NCBI GenBank assembly: GCA_021785315.1
Contig: JAJYFX010000048.1
Span: 1-9,123 of the forward strand
Reading direction: 5' to 3'
Length of the DNA stretch: 9,123 nt
Source of the DNA: Actinomycetes bacterium
GTDB taxonomy: Bacteria > Actinomycetota > Acidimicrobiia > Acidimicrobiales > Acidimicrobiaceae
The stretch's first letter is position 1. Each line of letters opens with the position of its first letter. Position numbers and translations under genes: made by a program. The notes under the pieces were generated by a model. That model saw only the letters and a program-made list of their open reading frames with translations, searched no databases and had not been told where the DNA came from. Shown here one piece after another: positions 4,987-9,123 of the stretch.

Positions 4987-5946
4987 TCACCTGCCCCGTC
5001 GGCGCAAGAACATTCCTCGTCTGCGGCCAACTCGCTTTTCCGGACGACGCCTGGATACAAGATATCTGAAAGCCTCTTGATCCGCGATCATCACGCCCGA
5101 AAGCACGAGCGCACCTCCAAAAACAACGTTGCCAGTGACGGCTCCCCCGAAAAAAAGCCAGGCAATTCCAGCCGCAAAAATGGGCTCGGTTGAAAATACC
5201 ACAGCTACTTGAGCCGAGGGCACTACCAACTGGTAATAGTTCTGCGCCCAAAGAGCAAAGGCGGTACCGAGCAATCCGTTGAATAGGACCGCTACCACCA
5301 CCTCTAAAGACGTTACCTCCTTGATACCAGCAAAGCCAGTATTGCCCCCAAAAAATGAAAATGCCAGCGCCAGCACAGCAGAAGACGCAATCCCTATGAA
5401 TGCAAGCCAAATGGCATCGACGGAAGGCATTAGTTTTTCGACTGCGACAATATCGACTGCTATCAGAAATGCTGACATCAGAACAAGCCAGGATCCGGAC
5501 ATCGGAGTAAACAAACCGCGTCCCGCCACAAACGCAAGGCCCGTGACTGCCACTATTATCCCCGACCAAACCCGCAAAGAAATCCTATTTCGGAACAGCA
5601 GCAAGGTTATCAATGGGACCATCACTACGTTAGTGCCTGTGATAAAGCCTGTCGCGGCTGTCGCTACCGTCTGGAGTCCGCGCGACTGCAGATAAAAGAT
5701 GCCGTACAACACAGCTCCCAGAACAGCAGACAACAACGTGTTGGCAATCGTGATGGTTCCCTTCTTTATCCTGGGCAGGAATGGAACCAATACGAGCGCA
5801 GCGACGGCAAAGCGCAGCGCAAGGAATTCATTTACTCCCATATACGCCAGCGCATCCTTTGTAAAGGAAAGCGTACCGCCCCAAATCGCAGCGACTCCCA
5901 GTAATACCACCGCACCAAATGACGCGGAGCGAGATCTGAATTTCAT
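4987..5946 (-). CDS. EamA/DMT-superfamily transporter
   Basis: This 319-residue membrane protein has about ten helices in two EamA repeats (about 10-140 and 150-288). Typical signatures are AAIWGGTLSFTKDA in helix 1, the ALRFAVAALVL segment, and FSTEPIFAAGIAWLFFGG in the second repeat; the acidic residue that often ends this last motif is Gly. Family members export amino acids, metabolites or drugs, and no substrate can be assigned. The C-terminal tail 299-319 is extremely basic (11 Arg and 1 Lys in 21 residues), consistent with a cytoplasmic end. The ATG has no clear SD, and a 12-bp inverted repeat encloses the start. It begins 60 nt after the crotonase gene and ends 45 nt before the HxlR-type gene. 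A 205-residue ORF at 4952-5569 in another frame of the same strand is a shadow. Confidence 0.88.
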   Translation of the reverse strand: MKFRSRSASFGAVVLLGVAAIWGGTLSFTKDALAYMGVNEFLALRFAVAALVLVPFLPRIKKGTITIANTLLSAVLGAVLYGIFYLQSRGLQTVATAATGFITGTNVVMVPLITLLLFRNRISLRVWSGIIVAVTGLAFVAGRGLFTPMSGSWLVLMSAFLIAVDIVAVEKLMPSVDAIWLAFIGIASSAVLALAFSFFGGNTGFAGIKEVTSLEVVVAVLFNGLLGTAFALWAQNYYQLVVPSAQVAVVFSTEPIFAAGIAWLFFGGAVTGNVVFGGALVLSGVMIADQEAFRYLVSRRRPEKRVGRRRGMFLRRRGR

Positions 5947-5967
5947 TTCGGTTGCTACTGGGAGTCG
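5892..5967. promoter_or_regulatory. Perfect 12-bp inverted repeat enclosing the eamA-type start codon
   Basis: CGACTCCCAGTA (5892-5903) and TACTGGGAGTCG (5956-5967) are exact reverse complements 52 nt apart. In the minus-strand mRNA the 5' arm ends 9 nt before the AUG (5946-5944), where an SD would lie, and the 3' arm covers codons 15-19. The stem could control access to the start, or the arms could be two half-sites of a DNA-binding protein. An 11-codon GTG ORF (5990-5955, MLLVDTMNDSQ) ends in TAG within the 5' arm, 8 nt before the AUG. Confidence 0.45.
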
Positions 5968-6006
5968 TTCATAGTGTCGACTAAGAGCACTTGTATCCAG
6001 CCGCGC

Positions 6007-6789
6007 CTACTCTCCGACAAACACGGCCTTCCCCGGCCCGTTGGCGAGAAATGAGCTAACTCCGATCTGAGCATCTTTGGTTCCGAAGACCTCTGAAAAT
6101 ACAAGCCTCTCTACATCCAGGCCGTGCTCAAGAGTTCCAGCCAAGCCAACGTCAATGGCTTTCTTGGCCAACCCCTGGGCCACGACCGCGCCTTTTGCAA
6201 AGCTGAGGGCCCAGGCATACGCCTCTGAAAATACCTTTTCTGGATCAAATACCTTGTCAACCAGGCCAATCCCAAGCGCCTCGTCAGCCGAGACGGCCCG
6301 GCCTGAAAAAATCAGGTCTTTTGCCTTGGCGACCCCAACCAGCCGTGACAGCCTCTGGGTCCCGCCTCCGCCTGGAATGAGGCCTAGCAAAACTTCCGGC
6401 TGTCCAAGCTTAGAGTCGGTCGCTGCCACTCTAAAATCGCAAGCCATTGCAAGCTCACAGCCGCCTCCCAGCGCAAAGCCATTAATTGACGCAATTGTAA
6501 CCCTAGGAATACGAGCAATCTTGTTCAGAACCTCGTGAAATACACCTGCAGTTTCGACCGCCTCTTTGATCCCGCCAAACTCCGTTATATCCGCCCCCGC
6601 AGCAAAAATTCGCTCGCCACCATGTATGACCACTGCATGGGGAGGCGAAACTAATAGCTCATCTGCCACTTTACCCAGTTGACGCAAGAGCTCTTTGGAC
6701 AAGGCATTGGCCTTTGGCCTGTTTAACCGCACGATTGCTATATCGTTCGAATCCACTTCATAAGTCACGAACTGCTCAGAATCAGACAT
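6007..6789 (-). CDS. Enoyl-CoA hydratase/isomerase (crotonase family)
   Basis: This 260-residue protein of normal crotonase length most likely adds water to trans-2-enoyl-CoA in beta-oxidation or a related CoA pathway. FAAGADI (62-68) and GFALGGG (104-110) form the CoA/oxyanion-hole region. Glu112 (GGCELAM) and Glu132 (GQPEVLLGLIPGGGGTQRL) match the two catalytic glutamates of rat mitochondrial hydratase (Glu144, Glu164), which favours true hydratase activity over decarboxylase or dehalogenase relatives. The C-terminal FLANGPGKAVFVGE matches the usual FLE-KR-P-F-G ending. The ATG has a strong SD, AAAGGAG at 6800-6794, 4 nt upstream. It begins 41 nt after meaB and is probably cotranscribed with it. 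The chain-length preference is not visible. Confidence 0.92.
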   Translation of the reverse strand: MSDSEQFVTYEVDSNDIAIVRLNRPKANALSKELLRQLGKVADELLVSPPHAVVIHGGERIFAAGADITEFGGIKEAVETAGVFHEVLNKIARIPRVTIASINGFALGGGCELAMACDFRVAATDSKLGQPEVLLGLIPGGGGTQRLSRLVGVAKAKDLIFSGRAVSADEALGIGLVDKVFDPEKVFSEAYAWALSFAKGAVVAQGLAKKAIDVGLAGTLEHGLDVERLVFSEVFGTKDAQIGVSSFLANGPGKAVFVGE

Positions 6790-6830
6790 CTTTCTCCTTT
6801 GGCTAAACTTGTTTCCGCAAATACCACTCT

Positions 6831-7781
6831 TTAACCCACTGCAAATTTGAGAAGCTCCAAGGCAAGCGAATACGGATCGATATCACCGCCAATCAACTCG
6901 GCCTTTCTCTCGGCAAAGGAAGGCTGCGAAATCAAGTCGCCAACCTTTCGAGTTATTTCGGCCTGCACAACATGATTCAGCTCCTCCAAAATACGAGCTT
7001 GCCTTCTCTGTTCACCTACCCCGCTGCGCCCTAAATATTCATGATGTGATTCGATCGCCTCGAAAACCTCACCGATTCCCTTACCCTCGGTGGCAACTGT
7101 CTCGACAATCGGAGGTATCCAGCCCTCGAAGGAAGACATCTCCAACATAAGTTCAATGTCTCGCCGGGTTTCCCGGCTGCCATCGCGATCAGCTTTGTTG
7201 ATAACAAATAGATCGGCAATCTCCAAAAGGCCTGCCTTGTTCGCCTGTATCGCATCTCCCCATCCTGGGTTTATCACTACCGCAGTCGTATCGGCAGCTC
7301 CAACGATTTCAACTTCTACTTGCCCCACACCCACAGTCTCGATGAATACGTAGGGAAACTGAACCGCCGCGAGCACGCGAATCGCATCTGGCACAGCCAA
7401 AGCCAGTCCACCCAAGTGGCCCCTCGTTGCCATTGAGCGAATGAACACCCCATTATCGGTAGCATGTTCCTGCATCCGAACCCGATCTCCAAGTATCGCG
7501 CCACCGGAAAACGGTGACGTTGGATCTATAGCAACTACAGCGACTTCCAGCGAGCGATTGCGCACTTGAGAAATTAGCCGGTCCGTAAGCGTTGATTTTC
7601 CAGCCCCAGGGGCGCCGGTTATTCCGACAACGTAAGTACTGCCCGCTAGGCCCCATACCAGTCGTGCCAATTCGCGGGCTGGTTGGCCACCGCGTTCAAC
7701 AATGGACAAAAGCTTCGCCAACGCCACTCGATTCGACTGCTTGGCCTGCAACAACAACTGTTCTGCATCGTTTACTACCAA
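6831..7781 (-). CDS. meaB: Methylmalonyl-CoA mutase-associated GTPase MeaB (ArgK/MMAA family)
   Basis: This G3E-type GTPase gates adenosylcobalamin loading and protects B12-dependent acyl-CoA mutases. Motifs: Walker A TGAPGAGKST (55-64), DPTSPFSGGAILGDRVRM (86-103), the switch region with Glu148 in ETVGVGQVE (148-156), NKAD (195-198) for guanine, TEGKG (231-235), and a C-terminal helical dimerisation region. Its 316 residues are typical. The start is TTG at 7781, with AGGAG at 7796-7792 and a 10-nt spacer; an in-frame TGA lies two codons upstream, so no earlier start is possible. No mutase gene (mutA/mutB or scpA) is present, although such neighbours are common; its client must be encoded elsewhere. 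It lies 56 nt after murA and 41 nt before the crotonase gene. Confidence 0.95.
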   Translation of the reverse strand: MVVNDAEQLLLQAKQSNRVALAKLLSIVERGGQPARELARLVWGLAGSTYVVGITGAPGAGKSTLTDRLISQVRNRSLEVAVVAIDPTSPFSGGAILGDRVRMQEHATDNGVFIRSMATRGHLGGLALAVPDAIRVLAAVQFPYVFIETVGVGQVEVEIVGAADTTAVVINPGWGDAIQANKAGLLEIADLFVINKADRDGSRETRRDIELMLEMSSFEGWIPPIVETVATEGKGIGEVFEAIESHHEYLGRSGVGEQRRQARILEELNHVVQAEITRKVGDLISQPSFAERKAELIGGDIDPYSLALELLKFAVG

Positions 7782-7837
7782 CGGTCACTAACTCCTGAAA
7801 ACGTACTGCTTGGCACTAGTTCATTTCAACTGAAAAC

Positions 7838-9112
7838 CTAAATTGGATTTCCCGGGTTATTCGCACGCACATGCTCTATCTGTGCTCCAACGGCTCTCAA
7901 ACGACCTGCAAAATCTTCATAGCCGCGGTCGATATGAGAAGAAGCCGCCAGTATTGTTTCGCCGTCAGCAGCCAGTCCTGCAAGGGCCAGAGCAGCTGCG
8001 GCCCTAATGTCATTGCCTTTGACCTGGGCTCCAGATAGTCGCGCCACACCTCGTATAACCGCGTGGTGGCCCTCAGTCCTTATGTCGGCACCCATTCGCC
8101 TCAATTCGTCCACGTATTTGAACCTACCCGAAAACAAGTTCTCTGTCACAATCGAAACTCCGTCCGCGACGCTTAACATCGTGACTATGAACGGCTTGTA
8201 ATCCGTGGCCACGCCAGGATATGGCAGCGTGGCAACATCTGTGGCTCTCAGCCTGTCTTTGCAGATCACGTTTAATCCGCAAGACGTCTCGGTGATTGTA
8301 AGCCCGATTGCCCTCAGCTTCTCGAGCACCATATCCATATACATGCTTGGCGCGCCAACCAAGTTCACGTTGCCGGTGGCAAGGCCCACTGCCGCGGCCA
8401 TGGTAGCAGCCTCTACCCGATCAGCGATAACTCGATGATTGGCGGGAACCAACTCATCAACGCCCTCCACCTCGATTCGCGAAGTTCCGGCCCCGAAAAT
8501 CTTTGCACCCATTTCAACCAGCATTTGGGCGAGATCGATAATTTCAGGCTCCTTGGCAGCATTTTCAATGACAGTGGTTCCCTTTGCCAGCACCGACGCC
8601 ATAAGAACGTTGTCCGTAGCAGTGTGAGAGGGAAATTCGAGTACAACTCGAGTTCCCAAAAGACCTGATGCAGTCGCAGAAATATAGCCATGAGAGGCTT
8701 CGAAACTGGCCCCGAGCGCCTCGAGGGCGTTGAGATGGAAATTGATTGGCCTGTGGCCGAAGTCATCGCCCCCAGGCATCGACACCTCTGCCCTGCGGTA
8801 TCTGGCAACGAGAGGGCCCAGGACAACGATTGAAGCCCTTATTTTCTCTACCAGCTCATAAGGGGCCCTGGGAATCACCTGGTCTTCGGGCGGCACGATA
8901 ATAGTCAGGCGACCATCGACAACGTCCGAAACTGTCACGCCCATCGAGCGAAGAAGGTTGGCCATAATCGAAACATCAGTGATTTGAGGAACATTGCCAA
9001 TCACGTGGGTGCCCTCTGCCAAAAGGGTGGCTGCCATTAGCTTCAAAACAGAGTTTTTCGCCCCTTTGATCTCGATATCACCCTGCAGAGGTCGTCCTGG
9101 TCGAATTATCAA
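7838..9112 (-). CDS. murA: UDP-N-acetylglucosamine 1-carboxyvinyltransferase with Asp replacing the usual Cys
   Basis: MurA transfers enolpyruvate from PEP to UDP-GlcNAc, the first committed step of peptidoglycan synthesis in the cytoplasm. The 424 residues align throughout: Lys19-Asn20 (E. coli Lys22-Asn23), Arg92, Arg121, Asp304, Arg370 and Arg396 of HIDRGYE (Arg397). Asp116 in PGGDDFGHRP replaces catalytic Cys115, the target of fosfomycin; Asp occurs naturally at this site in mycobacteria and some other bacteria, which are intrinsically resistant. TEGHHAVIRG near the C-terminus has an actinobacterial flavour. The start is TTG at 9112 with the SD AAGAGGA (9123-9117), 4 nt away. The frame stays open to the window edge, so an upstream start cannot be fully excluded, but the N-terminus already fits the family. 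It heads the minus-strand run murA-meaB-crotonase. Confidence 0.95.
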   Translation of the reverse strand: MIIRPGRPLQGDIEIKGAKNSVLKLMAATLLAEGTHVIGNVPQITDVSIMANLLRSMGVTVSDVVDGRLTIIVPPEDQVIPRAPYELVEKIRASIVVLGPLVARYRRAEVSMPGGDDFGHRPINFHLNALEALGASFEASHGYISATASGLLGTRVVLEFPSHTATDNVLMASVLAKGTTVIENAAKEPEIIDLAQMLVEMGAKIFGAGTSRIEVEGVDELVPANHRVIADRVEAATMAAAVGLATGNVNLVGAPSMYMDMVLEKLRAIGLTITETSCGLNVICKDRLRATDVATLPYPGVATDYKPFIVTMLSVADGVSIVTENLFSGRFKYVDELRRMGADIRTEGHHAVIRGVARLSGAQVKGNDIRAAAALALAGLAADGETILAASSHIDRGYEDFAGRLRAVGAQIEHVRANNPGNPI

Positions 9113-9116
9113 TGCG

Positions 9117-9123
9117 TCCTCTT
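9117..9123 (-). promoter_or_regulatory. Ribosome binding site of murA
   Basis: AAGAGGA on the minus strand lies 4 nt before the TTG at 9112 and supports this non-ATG start. The site touches the window edge, so the promoter is outside. Confidence 0.5.

Noticed and set aside
4952..5569. A 205-residue minus-strand ORF, rich in Cys, Trp and Gly
   Set aside because: It lies in another frame of the EamA gene and has no recognisable domain; the EamA frame has clear helices and family motifs.
1..9123. CRISPR array, transposon, phage, toxin-antitoxin or biosynthetic cluster
   Set aside because: No regular repeats, transposase, integrase, paired small toxin/antitoxin genes or large synthases are visible on either strand.

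Overview
The window reads as a piece of an actinobacterial chromosome, possibly from the Acidimicrobiia. The MurA at the right edge has Asp in place of the usual catalytic Cys, as in mycobacterial MurA, and its C-terminal half resembles actinobacterial MurA. GTG and TTG starts are common, and base composition looks roughly balanced rather than very GC-rich. The class-level placement is an inference from protein flavour. No tRNA, rRNA, CRISPR array, insertion sequence or phage gene is visible; the content is mostly housekeeping and transport.

Left block (1-1719, minus strand). Read leftwards: a group I cysteine desulfurase; a four-helix membrane protein (DUF2269-like) overlapping it by 10 nt; and the first codons of a YchF-type P-loop nucleotidase cut off by the left edge. 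The desulfurase has no Shine-Dalgarno (SD) sequence and a -10-like box just upstream of its GTG, so it may be leaderless.

Divergent intergenic region (1720-1874). This holds a perfect 7-bp-arm palindrome, an extended -10 box, and an 11-codon upstream ORF with its own SD. The uORF's TGA overlaps the galT ATG (ATGA), which suggests translational coupling.

Middle block (1875-4417, plus strand). galT (galactose-1-phosphate uridylyltransferase) is followed by a 299-nt gap and an MFS transporter. The gap holds a large imperfect hairpin, a second hairpin, recurring AGGAT/ATCCT segments that can also pair with the MFS SD, and a plausible promoter. The MFS stop overlaps the stop of a convergent gene by 4 nt.

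Right block (4414-9112, minus strand). murA, meaB, an enoyl-CoA hydratase/isomerase, an EamA/DMT transporter and an HxlR-type regulator are spaced 41-60 nt apart and could form one transcript or a few overlapping ones. The eamA start codon lies in the loop of a perfect 12-bp inverted repeat. The block links cell-wall synthesis (MurA) with CoA-ester metabolism (MeaB, crotonase) and an efflux-like transporter next to a regulator.

I see no clear new multi-gene system. The most interesting signals are regulatory: the galT uORF, the eamA start-codon stem, the galT-MFS leader and the 1771-1786 palindrome.
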